From Mesorhizobium huakuii (GTDB taxonomy: Bacteria; Pseudomonadota; Alphaproteobacteria; Rhizobiales; Rhizobiaceae), in assembly GCF_014189455.1 (NCBI RefSeq), contig NZ_CP050296.1:3840001-3904000 (forward strand): a DNA stretch of 64,000 nucleotides, in the 5' to 3' direction. The notes under the pieces were generated by a model. That model made no database searches, was not told where the DNA came from, and saw only the letters and a program-made list of their open reading frames with translations. A program made the position numbers and the translations under genes. Below, piece after piece: positions 25,135-33,638 of this stretch. The stretch's first letter is position 1. Every line of letters begins with the position of its first letter.

Positions 25135-26211
25135 ATGAACGACAAACCAGAGACTGCCGCCCGCCCCGACGCCGGCAGTGCGCCCAAGGCTTCCGACACG
25201 TCGGAAGAGGGATCAAGTCCGAGTACTGGTACCGGCAGCGTTGCCAGCGAGCCTTCGCCTGCCGGACCTTCCCTGTTCGACCGTGTTTTGGGCCTGTTTC
25301 GGCAACGCAACGGCACCAGCCTGCGTGAGGAAATCGCCGGCGCGCTGGCCGAGACGGCGAGCGACGCCGGCGCCTTCTCGCCTGGCGAGCGGGCCATGCT
25401 CAACAACATATTGCGGCTGCGCGAGGTGCGCGTCGAGGACGTCATGGTGCCGCGCGCCGATATCGAGGCGGTCGAGATCACCACGACGCTCGGCGACCTC
25501 CTGGGTACCTTCGAACAGTCCGGCCATTCCCGCATGCCGGTCTATTCCGAGACGCTCGACGACCCGCGCGGCATGGTCCATATCCGTGACGTGCTGGCCC
25601 ACATCACCAAGCTTGCGCGCGTCAAGAAGGGCCGCACGACCAGGAAAACCCCTGCCGCCACGCAACTCGATCTCGCCCAGGTCGACCTTGCACGCACCAT
25701 CGGCGAGCTCAATCTGATCCGCCAGGTGCTGTTCGTGCCGCCCTCGATGCTTGCTTCCGACCTGATGGGCCGCATGCAGACGACGCGTACGCAGATGGCG
25801 CTGGTCATCGACGAGTATGGCGGCACGGACGGGCTTGTCTCGCTCGAGGACATTGTCGAAATGGTCGTCGGCGATATCGAGGACGAGCATGACGACGACG
25901 AGCCGATGATCACCCAAGCCGGTGACGGCGTCTTCATCGTCGACGGCAAGGCCGAGATCGACGAGGTCGCCAAGATGATCGGCGAGGATTTCGCCGCCGG
26001 CGAACATGGCGAATATGTCGACACTATCGGCGGCATGATCTTCAACACGCTTGGCCGCGTGCCGGCGCGGGGCGAGGTGGTGCAGGCCATTCCGGGCTTC
26101 GAGTTCCATGTGCTCGATGCCGATCCGCGCCGCGTCAAGCGCGTGCGCATCGTGCAGAGCCAGAAGGGCGAGCGCCGCCGGCGTGCCACGGCCCGCACCG
26201 AACAGGCGTGA
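25135..26211 (+). CDS. CorC/TlyC-family protein with CBS pair and transporter-associated domain
   Basis: 358 residues. An acidic, proline/serine-rich N-terminal ~50 residues of low complexity is followed by a CBS pair (VMVPRADIEAVEI; GMVHIRDVLAHI; ALVIDEYGGTDGLVSLEDI VEMVVGDI) and the CorC_HlyC domain (VDGKAEIDEVAKMIGEDF). There is no membrane part. Proteins of this type sit between ybeY and lnt in most alphaproteobacteria; they are linked to cobalt/magnesium handling, and hemolysin naming is historical. An extra basic linker inside the CBS region (KKGRTTRKTPAATQ) is lineage-specific. Confidence 0.9.
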   Translation: MNDKPETAARPDAGSAPKASDTSEEGSSPSTGTGSVASEPSPAGPSLFDRVLGLFRQRNGTSLREEIAGALAETASDAGAFSPGERAMLNNILRLREVRVEDVMVPRADIEAVEITTTLGDLLGTFEQSGHSRMPVYSETLDDPRGMVHIRDVLAHITKLARVKKGRTTRKTPAATQLDLAQVDLARTIGELNLIRQVLFVPPSMLASDLMGRMQTTRTQMALVIDEYGGTDGLVSLEDIVEMVVGDIEDEHDDDEPMITQAGDGVFIVDGKAEIDEVAKMIGEDFAAGEHGEYVDTIGGMIFNTLGRVPARGEVVQAIPGFEFHVLDADPRRVKRVRIVQSQKGERRRRATARTEQA

Positions 26212-26227
26212 GTTTTCAGCTCGCCCG

Positions 26228-26698
26228 ATGACGATCGACGATCCGTTCCAGCACGCGAGCCTGGGGTCCGGTGTCTTCTACAGGGACCCTCGTGCCGCGC
26301 TGGCTTGGCTCGAAGCGGCTTTCGGCTTCGAGCGCAGCATGGTGGTGAGCGACGCCGACGGAAAGCTCGTCCACGCCGAGATGCGCTTCGGCGATTGCTA
26401 TATCATCGTCGATTCCGAATGGAGAGACTATGTCGCGAGCCCGGCGTCGGTCTCAGGCAAGAACACGCAGTCGGTCTATGTCAGGCTGAAGGACGGCCTG
26501 GACGCGCATTGCGAGCAGGCGCGGGCGGCCGGCGCTGAGATAATCCAGGAACCTGCAGACCAGTTCTACGGCGAACGCCAGTATCGGGCTGGCGATCCCG
26601 AGGGTCATGTCTGGACCTTCGCGCAGCCCATCCGTTCTGTGTCCCGCGAAGAGGCTGAGCGGTTGAGCGGTCTGCGCATTGACGGCTGGCACCGGTAG
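26228..26698 (+). CDS. VOC-family (glyoxalase/bleomycin-resistance fold) protein
   Basis: 156 residues with the VOC pairing: LGSGVFYRDPRAALAWLEAAFGFE for the first half and a second half ending ADQFYGERQYRAGDPEGHVWTFAQP, typical of the PhnB-like/glyoxalase superfamily. The usual C-terminal metal glutamate is in the DPEGHVW segment. Start ATG 26228 lies 16 bases after the CorC-like stop. It interrupts the otherwise conserved corC-lnt adjacency, so it may be a recent insertion. Substrate unknown. Confidence 0.8.
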   Translation: MTIDDPFQHASLGSGVFYRDPRAALAWLEAAFGFERSMVVSDADGKLVHAEMRFGDCYIIVDSEWRDYVASPASVSGKNTQSVYVRLKDGLDAHCEQARAAGAEIIQEPADQFYGERQYRAGDPEGHVWTFAQPIRSVSREEAERLSGLRIDGWHR

Positions 26699-26794
26699 CG
26701 CGCGACGGGTCATCGACGCTAACAGCCCGGCGTTTGGAGCGCGGGCGCGGCCTGATAAATCTTGCGTCCTGATTCGCGCGACTCGGAAGTATGC

Positions 26795-28387
26795 ATGGAG
26801 CGCCTGGCCGGCCGGATAATTCTGCTTTGGGGTTGGCGGCGGGCGCTCGTGGCCTTTCTGGCCGGGGCGCTGGCGGTCCTTGGCCAGGCACCCTACGATT
26901 TCTTCGCTGCCTGCTTCATCTCGTTTCCGCTGCTGGTCTGGCTGCTCGACGGCGCGACCGGCGAAGCCTCCGGCAGCCTGCTCCGGCGCTTGCGGCCGGC
27001 CTTCGCCGTCGGCTGGTGGTTCGGCTTCGGCTATTTTCTCGCCGGTCTCTGGTGGATCGGCTCGGCGTTGCTGGTCGAGGCCGATGACTTTGCCTGGGCG
27101 CTGCCCTTCGCCGTGGTCGGCATTCCCTTCGCGCTCGCCTTTTTCTACGGCTTCGCAACGATGGTCGCCCGGCTCCTGTGGAGCAGCGATATCGGCCGCA
27201 TCGCCGCCCTTGCCTTCGGCTTCGGGCTGACGGAGTGGCTGCGCGGCTCCCTGTTCACCGGTTTTCCCTGGAATGCCATCGGCTATGCGGCAATGCCGGT
27301 GCCTCTTCTCATGCAGAGCGTCTCGGTGACCGGCATGATCGGCATGAACGTGCTTGCGGTGTTCGTTTTTTCGCTGCCGGCGCTGCTGGCGGCGCGCCGG
27401 CATCTTCGCCTGGGCGCCGCATTGTTCGTCCTGCTCGCATCTGTCCATGTCGGTTTCGGCTATGTCAGGCTTGCCGCGCCTGAAAAGCCGGCGGAGCGCA
27501 GCCTGGATGTCCGCATCGTCCAGCCGGCCGTCGACCTCAGCGAAAAATGGGACGCTTCGGTGCGCGACCGCATCTTCGCCACCTTGCTCGGCCTGTCCGC
27601 CAAGGCGCCGGACCCCGGTCACGGCAAGCCGCAACTCATTCTCTGGCCGGAAACCTCGGTACCCTTCCTTTTCACCGAGCGCCCGGACGCGTTGACGGCG
27701 CTGGGCGACATGCTGGCCGATGGCCAGATGCTGATCGCCGGCGTCGTTCGCGAGGAAGGCGGCTCGGCGGCCAGCACCGACAGCCGCTATTACAATTCCG
27801 TGGTGGCGATCAACGACAAGGGCGAAATCGCCGACGCCGTCGACAAGGTCCATCTGGTGCCGTTCGGCGAATATCTGCCTTTCGCCGACCTGTTCAACCG
27901 TTTCGGCATAGCACAGCTTGTCGCCGGGCCGGTGACGTTCGCCGCCGGCAACGAGCGCCACGCGATCACGCTGCCGGGCGGCATCCGTGCCCTGCCATTT
28001 ATCTGTTACGAGGTGATCTTTCCCGATCTTGTGGCAGTTGACGCTACGTCAGCACAGCTTATTGTGAACGTTACCAATGATGCGTGGTTCGGGGACACGC
28101 CGGGACCGTACCAGCATTTCAGGCAGGCCCAGATTCGCGCGGTGGAGAACGGATTGCCCTTGCTGCGTGCTGCCAACAACGGCATCTCGGCCGTCGTCGA
28201 TCCACATGGACGCATCGTCGATGCGTTGGCGATCGACGCGCGCGGAGCCATCGATGTGAAGGTGCCGATTTCCGAACAGGCGGTCGTTTCCTCGGGCCAG
28301 CGGCGCATTAACGGAATGCTGATCATGTTGCTGTTTGCGCTGGTGGGAGCGCTGTTGAACGTAAGGCAACGGCTACGGGTGAATTGA
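26795..28387 (+). CDS. lnt: Apolipoprotein N-acyltransferase Lnt
   Basis: 530-residue inner-membrane enzyme that adds the third acyl chain to lipoproteins. Six or more N-terminal membrane segments (to about residue 225) are followed by a nitrilase domain with the catalytic triad E286 (WPETSVPF), K351 ([12 protein letters not shown]) and C404 (FICYEVIFP). ATG 26795 has a GGAAG ribosome site five bases upstream; the other ATG at 26791 is out of frame. It would serve the two efflux adaptor lipoproteins in this window among others. A strong terminator follows at 28434. Confidence 0.95.
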   Translation: MERLAGRIILLWGWRRALVAFLAGALAVLGQAPYDFFAACFISFPLLVWLLDGATGEASGSLLRRLRPAFAVGWWFGFGYFLAGLWWIGSALLVEADDFAWALPFAVVGIPFALAFFYGFATMVARLLWSSDIGRIAALAFGFGLTEWLRGSLFTGFPWNAIGYAAMPVPLLMQSVSVTGMIGMNVLAVFVFSLPALLAARRHLRLGAALFVLLASVHVGFGYVRLAAPEKPAERSLDVRIVQPAVDLSEKWDASVRDRIFATLLGLSAKAPDPGHGKPQLILWPETSVPFLFTERPDALTALGDMLADGQMLIAGVVREEGGSAASTDSRYYNSVVAINDKGEIADAVDKVHLVPFGEYLPFADLFNRFGIAQLVAGPVTFAAGNERHAITLPGGIRALPFICYEVIFPDLVAVDATSAQLIVNVTNDAWFGDTPGPYQHFRQAQIRAVENGLPLLRAANNGISAVVDPHGRIVDALAIDARGAIDVKVPISEQAVVSSGQRRINGMLIMLLFALVGALLNVRQRLRVN

Positions 28388-28433
28388 CAGTCGACACATT
28401 AGAAACTCATACTGTATCGCCTGAAATTTCTCG

Positions 28434-28479
28434 AAGCCGGTGGATCGTTCTGTTGGGGCAGTTGCCCCCGGCTTTTTTT
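28434..28479 (+). terminator. Rho-independent terminator after lnt
   Basis: An outer stem AAGCCGG (28434-28440) / CCGGCTT (28468-28474) and an inner hairpin GGGGCA-gt-TGCCCC (28455-28468) compete around a seven-T tract at 28473-28479. It lies 47 bases after the lnt stop and separates it from the XRE regulator gene. Confidence 0.7.
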
Positions 28480-28525
28480 GGGCGGGAAAAAATCACAAAG
28501 CCGAAAAAAATTCGGCGAGGAAAAA

Positions 28526-28945
28526 ATGACAGAAGAAAACAAGAAGAAACCGAATCCCATCGACATCCACGTTGGAAGCCGCGTTCGGCTTCGCCGCAAC
28601 ATGCTCGGAATGAGCCAGGAAAAGCTGGGCGAGAATCTCGGCATCACATTTCAACAAATCCAGAAATATGAAAAGGGCACCAACCGCGTCGGCGCCAGCC
28701 GGCTGCAGGCGATTGCCTCCATACTCGGCGTGCCCGTCGCCTTCTTCTTCGAGGATGCGCCGGGCCAGGAAGCGGTGGCCGGTCGTGGCTTTTCCGAAGA
28801 TGCGTCGATGGCTTTCGCCGTCGAATTCTGCGGCAGTCCCGAAGGCCTTCAGCTCAACCGGGCCTTCGTCAAGATCGCCGACGTCAAGGTACGCCGCAGG
28901 ATCATCGACCTGGTGAAGTCGCTCGCCGCGGACGATCTCGACTGA
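28526..28945 (+). CDS. XRE/Cro-type helix-turn-helix transcriptional regulator
   Basis: 139 residues. The HTH domain spans about residues 12-70 (VGSRVRLRRNMLGMSQEKLGEN...TFQQIQKYEKGTNRVGASRL), followed by FFFEDAP and a C-terminal helix region (RRRIIDLVKSLA). This protein type is conserved in Rhizobiales as a small cytosolic regulator just upstream of metK. ATG 28526 has a GAGG ribosome site seven bases before it; an upstream in-frame start adds lysine-rich residues from the terminator region and is rejected. Targets are not deducible from the sequence. Confidence 0.88.
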   Translation: MTEENKKKPNPIDIHVGSRVRLRRNMLGMSQEKLGENLGITFQQIQKYEKGTNRVGASRLQAIASILGVPVAFFFEDAPGQEAVAGRGFSEDASMAFAVEFCGSPEGLQLNRAFVKIADVKVRRRIIDLVKSLAADDLD

Positions 28946-28962
28946 CCCTCGATGCGCCTCGA

Positions 28963-28984
28963 ACCGGCGGCAGTCGCCGCCGGT
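28963..28984. other. Perfect 9-bp hairpin downstream of the XRE gene
   Basis: ACCGGCGGC-agtc-GCCGCCGGT, 17 bases after the XRE stop. It has no T tract, so it may protect the mRNA 3-prime end or slow polymerase rather than terminate. Confidence 0.45.
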
Positions 28985-29031
28985 GGCACAAGATATCGAC
29001 ATCGACAGTCGTGCCAGAATGGCGGCAACGC

Positions 29032-29060
29032 TTGACGAGCGCCGCTTTGCCCCGCTAACA
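29032..29060 (+). promoter_or_regulatory. Candidate metK promoter
   Basis: CTTGACG gives a -35 of TTGACG at 29032-29037 and CTAACA gives a -10 at 29055-29060, with a 17-base spacer; this fits the alphaproteobacterial housekeeping consensus (CTTGAC, CTATAT-like). The start of transcription would be near 29067, leaving a leader of about 47 bases. Confidence 0.5.
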
Positions 29061-29074
29061 CGTGGCGCGCCAAA

Positions 29075-29098
29075 ATCGGCAGCCTGCCGATCGTTTTT
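29075..29098 (+). promoter_or_regulatory. Terminator-like hairpin in the metK leader
   Basis: Stem ATCGGC / GCCGAT with loop AGCCT (29075-29091), then CG and TTTTT. It ends two bases before the AGAGGGG ribosome site of metK and lies downstream of the candidate promoter, so it could attenuate metK transcription or control ribosome access. It could also simply end upstream transcription. No known SAM-riboswitch consensus was recognised. Confidence 0.45.
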
Positions 29099-29113
29099 CA
29101 AGAGGGGACACCC

Positions 29114-30379
29114 GTGACGCGGCAGAACTACTTCTTTACCTCGGAATCCGTTGCCGAGGGCCATCCCGACAAAGTCTGTGACCGGATCTCCGACGAGATT
29201 GTCGATCTGGTCTACCGTGAAGCCAAGAAGACCGGCATGGACCCATGGAAAGTCCGTGTCGCCTGCGAGACGCTGGCGACCACCAACCGCGTCGTCATCG
29301 CCGGCGAAGTGCGCGTCCCCGAGACGCTGCTGAAAAAGGACAAGGCCGGCAATATTCTCAAGGATGCCGCCGGCCACCCTGTCGTAAACCCGGCGAAGTT
29401 CAAATCCGTCGCCCGCAAGGCGATCCGCGAGATCGGCTACGAGCAGGCCGGCTTCCACTGGAAGACGGCCAAGATAGAGGTTCTCCTGCACGGCCAGTCG
29501 CCAGACATCGGCCAGGGCGTCGACAACGCCGCCGACCGCCAGGGCGAGGAAGGGGCCGGCGACCAGGGCATCATGTTCGGCTATGCCTGCCGCGAGACGC
29601 CGGACCTGATGCCGGCGCCGATCTACTACAGCCACAAGATCCTTGAACTTCTGGCCGCCGCCCGTCACGAAAACAACGGCGAGGCCGGCAAGCTCGGCCC
29701 GGACGCCAAGAGCCAGGTTACTGTGCGCTACATCGACGGCAAGGCCGCCGAGGCAACGCAGATCGTGCTGTCGACCCAGCATCTCGACGCGACCTGGGAC
29801 TCCAAGAAGGTCCGCAAGGTCGTGGAACCCTACATCCGCGAGGCGCTTGGTGATCTCAAGATCGCCGACGATTGCATCTGGTACATCAACCCGACCGGCA
29901 AGTTCGTCATCGGCGGCCCGGACGGTGACGCCGGCCTCACCGGCCGCAAGATCATCGTCGACACCTATGGTGGCGCGGCACCGCATGGTGGCGGCGCCTT
30001 CTCCGGCAAGGACACCACCAAGGTCGACCGTTCAGCCGCCTACGCGGCGCGCTACCTTGCCAAGAACGTCGTGGCGGCGAAGCTTGCCGACCGCTGCACC
30101 ATCCAGCTTTCCTACGCCATCGGCGTTGCACAGCCCCTGTCGGTCTATGTCGACCTGCACGGCACCGGCAAGGTCGACGAGGCCAAGCTCGAGGACGCGC
30201 TGCGCACCGTGATGGACCTGTCGCCGTCGGGCATCCGCCGTCATCTCGACCTCAACAAGCCGATCTACGCCAAGACGTCGTCTTACGGCCATTTCGGCCG
30301 CAAGGCCGGCCGTGACGGGTCTTTCTCCTGGGAAAAGACCGATCTCGCCAAGGCGCTCAAGGATGCTGTCGCGGCCTGA
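29114..30379 (+). CDS. metK: S-adenosylmethionine synthetase
   Basis: 421-residue enzyme making S-adenosylmethionine from methionine and ATP. It starts with GTG at 29114, preceded by AGAGGGG, and the N-terminal motif [20 protein letters not shown] is complete. The active-site hexapeptide-like GAGDQG motif and the glycine-rich [16 protein letters not shown] are present. It is longer than E. coli MetK (384) because of inserts usual in Rhizobiales. The trmB gene follows within 23 bases, an SAM-supply and SAM-use pairing. Confidence 0.97.
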   Translation: MTRQNYFFTSESVAEGHPDKVCDRISDEIVDLVYREAKKTGMDPWKVRVACETLATTNRVVIAGEVRVPETLLKKDKAGNILKDAAGHPVVNPAKFKSVARKAIREIGYEQAGFHWKTAKIEVLLHGQSPDIGQGVDNAADRQGEEGAGDQGIMFGYACRETPDLMPAPIYYSHKILELLAAARHENNGEAGKLGPDAKSQVTVRYIDGKAAEATQIVLSTQHLDATWDSKKVRKVVEPYIREALGDLKIADDCIWYINPTGKFVIGGPDGDAGLTGRKIIVDTYGGAAPHGGGAFSGKDTTKVDRSAAYAARYLAKNVVAAKLADRCTIQLSYAIGVAQPLSVYVDLHGTGKVDEAKLEDALRTVMDLSPSGIRRHLDLNKPIYAKTSSYGHFGRKAGRDGSFSWEKTDLAKALKDAVAA

Positions 30380-30401
30380 GCCGCGACAGACCTGCAACCA
30401 G

Positions 30402-31103
30402 ATGAGCCCGCAAGACAGGCCAAGCCGTGCGACCGAAGCTTTCTTCGGTCGTCGGCGCGGCAAGCCGGTTCGCCCGCAGCAGGCGGCGGCCCTGGAAAGC
30501 GGGCTTGACGCCTATCGGCTTGATCTGACTGCTGAGGCGCCGTCGGATTTGCGCACTTTGTTTAAGGCTGAGGTTTCGACTGTCCGGCTCGAGATCGGCT
30601 TTGGCGGCGGCGAGCATCTTTTGCACCGCGCCATCGAGGCGCCGACGACCGGCTTCATCGGCGTCGAGCCCTTCGTCAACGGCATGGCCAAGATGATGAT
30701 GGCGGTGCAGGCAAGGCCGCTGGCCAATCTCAGGGTCCATGACGACGACGCCACCCGGCTGCTCGACTGGCTGCCGCCGGCCTCGCTCGACGGCATCGAT
30801 CTTCTCTATCCCGACCCCTGGCCGAAGAAGAAGCACTGGAAGCGGCGCTTCGTCAGTCCGGTCAATCTCGAGCGTTTCGCGCGCGTCCTGAAGCCGGGTT
30901 CAAAATTCCGCTTCGCGTCCGATATCGACACCTATGTGAACTGGACCTTGCTGCATTGCCGGGCGCATGGCGCTTTTGCATGGCAGGCAGCCGAAGCTGC
31001 CGACTGGCACCGTCCCTATGAGGGCTGGCCGGGCACGCGTTACGAGGCCAAGGCCATTCGCGAGGGCCGGCGGCCTGCCTATCTGACCTTTGTCAGGAAA
31101 TAG
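30402..31103 (+). CDS. trmB: tRNA (guanine-N7-)-methyltransferase TrmB
   Basis: 233-residue SAM-dependent enzyme that makes m7G46 in tRNA. The SAM-binding glycine-rich motif is [10 protein letters not shown] near residue 65, and the catalytic-region motif [17 protein letters not shown] is complete. ATG 30402 is chosen as the first start after the metK stop; an alternative ATG at 30363 would overlap metK. The C-terminus [13 protein letters not shown] is the family end motif. Confidence 0.95.
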   Translation: MSPQDRPSRATEAFFGRRRGKPVRPQQAAALESGLDAYRLDLTAEAPSDLRTLFKAEVSTVRLEIGFGGGEHLLHRAIEAPTTGFIGVEPFVNGMAKMMMAVQARPLANLRVHDDDATRLLDWLPPASLDGIDLLYPDPWPKKKHWKRRFVSPVNLERFARVLKPGSKFRFASDIDTYVNWTLLHCRAHGAFAWQAAEAADWHRPYEGWPGTRYEAKAIREGRRPAYLTFVRK

Positions 31104-31132
31104 GCGGCCTCACGGCGACCCTCGCGAAATTT

Positions 31133-31297
31133 TCAGAAACGGCCGATCCTGTTGAAGATGGCCGGGTCCATGCCAAGCTTTTGCAAATCGTCAGCGCGCG
31201 GCTTGCGGCCGGCTTCCACGGCGCGCGACGCGGCGACGGCGCTGCCAAATGTGGTGAAGAGATCGCCCAGGGCGGAAAATAGTCTGCGGTTGCTCAT
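31133..31297 (-). CDS. Small conserved rhizobial hypothetical protein (54 aa)
   Basis: 54 codons from ATG 31297, beginning MSNRRLFSALGDLFTTFGSA and ending DPAIFNRIGRF. An amphipathic N-terminal helix is followed by a basic linker (GRKPRADDLQKLGM). Ribosome site AAAGGA lies upstream on the minus strand. It is reminiscent of the short DUF1127-like proteins common in Rhizobiales, but the match is by feel only. It is convergent with trmB, 29 bases away. Function unknown. Confidence 0.55.
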   Translation of the reverse strand: MSNRRLFSALGDLFTTFGSAVAASRAVEAGRKPRADDLQKLGMDPAIFNRIGRF

Positions 31298-31443
31298 GAT
31301 TTTGTCCTTTCGCGCGCCACCGCGCGCTGCTTCTGTTCGTGTCGTGGCTAACAAATAAGAGCGCCCTGCCGGCTCTCACAGGGGGATTGCCGCATGGGGG
31401 CCATGCGCCTGGAGCAATGCTGAAGCTGTCAGGGCTTTTGCCG

Positions 31444-31459
31444 GCTCGCCACGGCGGGC
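31444..31459. repeat. Left copy of the 16-bp target-site duplication
   Basis: GCTCGCCACGGCGGGC, identical to 32798-32813. The two copies flank the insertion sequence exactly, so this is the duplicated target. Confidence 0.85.
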
Positions 31460-31531
31460 TGTCGGTAGCTAATCAAGTTGTCCGGTTTGGTAGCACATTG
31501 TTTGTCCGCTTCTGTTTTGCGTCGAAGCGGT

Positions 31532-32718
31532 TCACGCGGCTTGCCTGATGCGGCAAGTTTCTTCGATTACGGTGCCGTCCGGCGTGTATCGAGCAATGCG
31601 GCGCGGCCCATGGAAGACCGCAAGCGTCCCATCCGGATAGTGCCTGATCTTGACCGTGGCTTTGACGAAGTGATGTCGGATCGGGCTGTGCGGCAGCTGC
31701 AATCGCAGTCGCGCGAAGGCGACCGTGTTGTCGCGGGCAACGACGCGCTCCTCCTCGATGCACAGGATCTGGGACAGTTGCTGCGGGTCGACGGCAACAA
31801 AGGCGCTGTCTTCAACCGCGGCCGGCCTGGCGAAGCGGGCATTGTGAGCCGGCAGATAGGTCTGTGCGATGAAGCGGTTGGCGACCTGGATATCCGCAAT
31901 GCCGGCCAGGGCCAGTTCCTTGGGCAACCGATCCTGCAAGGTCGCGAACATCCGCTCGGAGCGCCCCCTGGCTTCGGGCGAATAGGCCGGGATATGCTCG
32001 ATGCCCAGATGCCGCAGCGCCCGTCCGACTTGGGTCAGCCGGCTCTTGTCGACCGCCTCGCCGGCCTTGAGCGTGACGAAATAATGGCTGCCACGATCGG
32101 TGTAGAGGCTTGACGGCAATCCCTTGGCGACAAAGGTCTCCAGAAGTCCCTGAAAGCTCGACGCCGTGCCTTCCTCCCAATCAGGAAGGCCGAATAGATC
32201 GTGCTCGTCGCGTCGTCCATCGTCACGATCAGGTCGAGCATAGGCTGGCTGTCCAACCAGGCATGCCGGCTGCCATCCTGATGCAGCATCATCCCCTCGC
32301 ACGGCTTCCTTTCGCGCTTGCGCCGGTGAGCACCGCGCCGCTTGGCCCGTTCAACCAAGCCTGCCGCGTGAAGCTGCGTCTTGATGAAGGTATAGCCCCA
32401 GCTGAAGTTGTGATCGCGCAGCAGGTGCTCGTGGAAATGCTTCACATTCCAGCCAAGGTAGCGATGACGATAAAGCTCCAGCATCTCCTCGATCGCTTCC
32501 GCAGGCACCCGACGGGTCGAAAGCTTGCCTAACCGTCGATCGAGCAACCCAGCTTCCCCAGCCTCTTCATAGCGGTCGCGGTAACGCCGGAATTGCCGCT
32601 CCGACATCCCCAACAACTCACCAGCCTCCAGCATCGAAAGATCGCCGCCATTCCAACGGCTCAAAACGTCCCGAAACTTCTGCATTCTCCGGCCCTGTAG
32701 CCATGCCGTCCGTCTCAT
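31532..32718 (-). pseudogene. Frameshifted DDE transposase of the IS1202-like element
   Basis: The two halves lie in different frames. The N-terminal half from ATG 32718 has an HTH ([20 protein letters not shown]) and the first catalytic Asp (HQDGS). The C-terminal half, ending at 31532, has the second Asp (YTDRGSHYF) and the Glu (EARGRSERMF). The join falls near 32178: restoring one base would read YSAFLIEEEGTASSF, the usual family sequence. So one base is missing. Either the transposase is dead, or it is made by ribosomal frameshifting, or this is a sequence error like those in rpsO and dnaN. Confidence 0.8.
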
Positions 32719-32747
32719 CCTCAGCCTCCAGCGGGCTGACAATAAAA

Positions 32748-32785
32748 CCGGACAACTCATGTGCTACCTAATCCGGACAACTCAT
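32748..32785. repeat. Subterminal direct repeats in the IS right end
   Basis: CCGGACAACTCAT occurs at 32748-32760 and again at 32773-32785, 25 bases apart. A related GTTGTCCGG block lies at the left end (31477-31485). These are probably transposase-binding sites. Confidence 0.55.
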
Positions 32786-32797
32786 CTGCTTACGACA

Positions 32798-32813
32798 GCT
32801 CGCCACGGCGGGC
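32798..32813. repeat. Right copy of the 16-bp target-site duplication
   Basis: Identical to 31444-31459. Its last base is directly followed by the -35 hexamer TTGAAA of the rimP operon. Confidence 0.85.
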
Positions 32814-32842
32814 TTGAAACACCGGCCATGTTCGTTTATATC
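32814..32842 (+). promoter_or_regulatory. Promoter of the rimP-nusA-infB operon
   Basis: TTGAAA at 32814-32819 (preceded by C, as in the alphaproteobacterial CTTGA consensus) and TATATC at 32837-32842 with a 17-base spacer. Transcription would begin near 32849. The IS insertion stops exactly at the -35 box, so the core promoter is preserved but everything upstream was replaced by IS sequence. Confidence 0.6.
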
Positions 32843-32870
32843 AGCCTCAAATTCTTGGTCGGTATGACGA

Positions 32871-32902
32871 AGAGTGGGTCCACCCGGTCCCGCTCTTTTT
32901 TA
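32871..32902 (+). promoter_or_regulatory. Terminator-like attenuator hairpin in the rimP-nusA leader
   Basis: Stem GAGTGGG (32872-32878) / CCCGCTC (32889-32895) with one G-U pair and a 10-base loop, then six T. It sits between the promoter and the rimP start and could terminate transcription early. Feedback by NusA, itself a termination factor encoded in the operon, is a reasonable mechanism but is inference. Confidence 0.5.
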
Positions 32903-32941
32903 TTACCTGCCGATAGGGTCGAAACGAACGACAGGCAATTG

Positions 32942-33589
32942 ATGACTGCAACGGCAAGCGAAGGTGACGACCGCATCATCCGCGAAAGCGGTATCGATGC
33001 GCGCATTGCGCTGATCGTCCAGCCGGTGCTGCGCGGCATCGGCTTTCGCCTCGTGCGCGTGCATCTGTCCGGCCAGAACGGGCTGACGCTGCAGATCATG
33101 GCCGAGCGCGAGGACGGCACCATGACCGTCGAGGATTGCGAAGAGGTCAGCCGCGCGGTGTCGCCGGCGCTCGATGTCGATGATCCGATCGAAAAGGCGT
33201 ATCATCTCGAAGTCTCTTCGCCCGGCATCGACCGGCCGTTGGTGCGCAAATCGGATTTCGTGACCTGGACCGGTCATCTGGTGAAGATGGAAACATCAGT
33301 CATCGTCGCCGATCGCAAGCGCTTCAAGGGCAAGATCGCCGAAGCCGGTGAGAACGATGTGCTGATCGAGCGCGACAAGGCGGCCTATGGCGAGGAGCCG
33401 ACGGTGCGCGTGCCCTACGACGCGATTGCCGAAACCCGGCTGATCCTGACCGACGACCTCATCCGCGATGCGTTGTCGAAGGACAACAGGGCGCGCAAGG
33501 AAGCCAAGAAACGTCGCGGCGAGCCGGATGACGACGTGCCCGAGGGTGCGGAAGCGGACGCCACGGAAGAACACGAACAGGAAATTTGA
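32942..33589 (+). CDS. rimP: Ribosome maturation factor RimP
   Basis: 215-residue 30S assembly factor. The N-terminal domain has [20 protein letters not shown] and the conserved [11 protein letters not shown] motif at about residue 82; a charged C-terminal tail ([20 protein letters not shown]) is typical of Rhizobiales. ATG 32942 is preferred; the frame is open much further upstream, into the IS end, but the extra residues have no match. First gene of the operon that continues to truB. Confidence 0.92.
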   Translation: MTATASEGDDRIIRESGIDARIALIVQPVLRGIGFRLVRVHLSGQNGLTLQIMAEREDGTMTVEDCEEVSRAVSPALDVDDPIEKAYHLEVSSPGIDRPLVRKSDFVTWTGHLVKMETSVIVADRKRFKGKIAEAGENDVLIERDKAAYGEEPTVRVPYDAIAETRLILTDDLIRDALSKDNRARKEAKKRRGEPDDDVPEGAEADATEEHEQEI

Positions 33590-33638
33590 TTGAGCTGCCG
33601 GGCGCAAAGGTCCGGCAAACAGGCTCGGGAGAAAAATC

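Larger units (their letters stand above)
31460..32797 (-). mobile_element. Complete IS1202-like (ISNCY) insertion sequence, 1338 bp
   Basis: The element starts TGTCG and ends CGACA. Its ends are imperfect inverted repeats about 40 bases long sharing the blocks GTTGTCCGG and GGTAGCACAT. It is flanked by identical 16-bp direct repeats, and it encodes one DDE transposase on the minus strand. Long target duplications are typical of the IS1202-type group. It is inserted between trmB and rimP, with the right-hand duplication touching the rimP promoter. Because both ends and both repeats are intact, the insertion is probably recent. Confidence 0.85.

Noticed and set aside
28946..29113. Classical SAM-II or SAM/SAH riboswitch upstream of metK
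   Set aside because: No recognisable aptamer consensus was found by eye; only a promoter and a terminator-like hairpin are supported. A covariance-model search would settle it.
31460..32797. Integrative element or phage remnant instead of a simple IS
   Set aside because: The segment is only 1338 bp with clean terminal repeats, one transposase and a target duplication; no integrase, attachment site or cargo is present.
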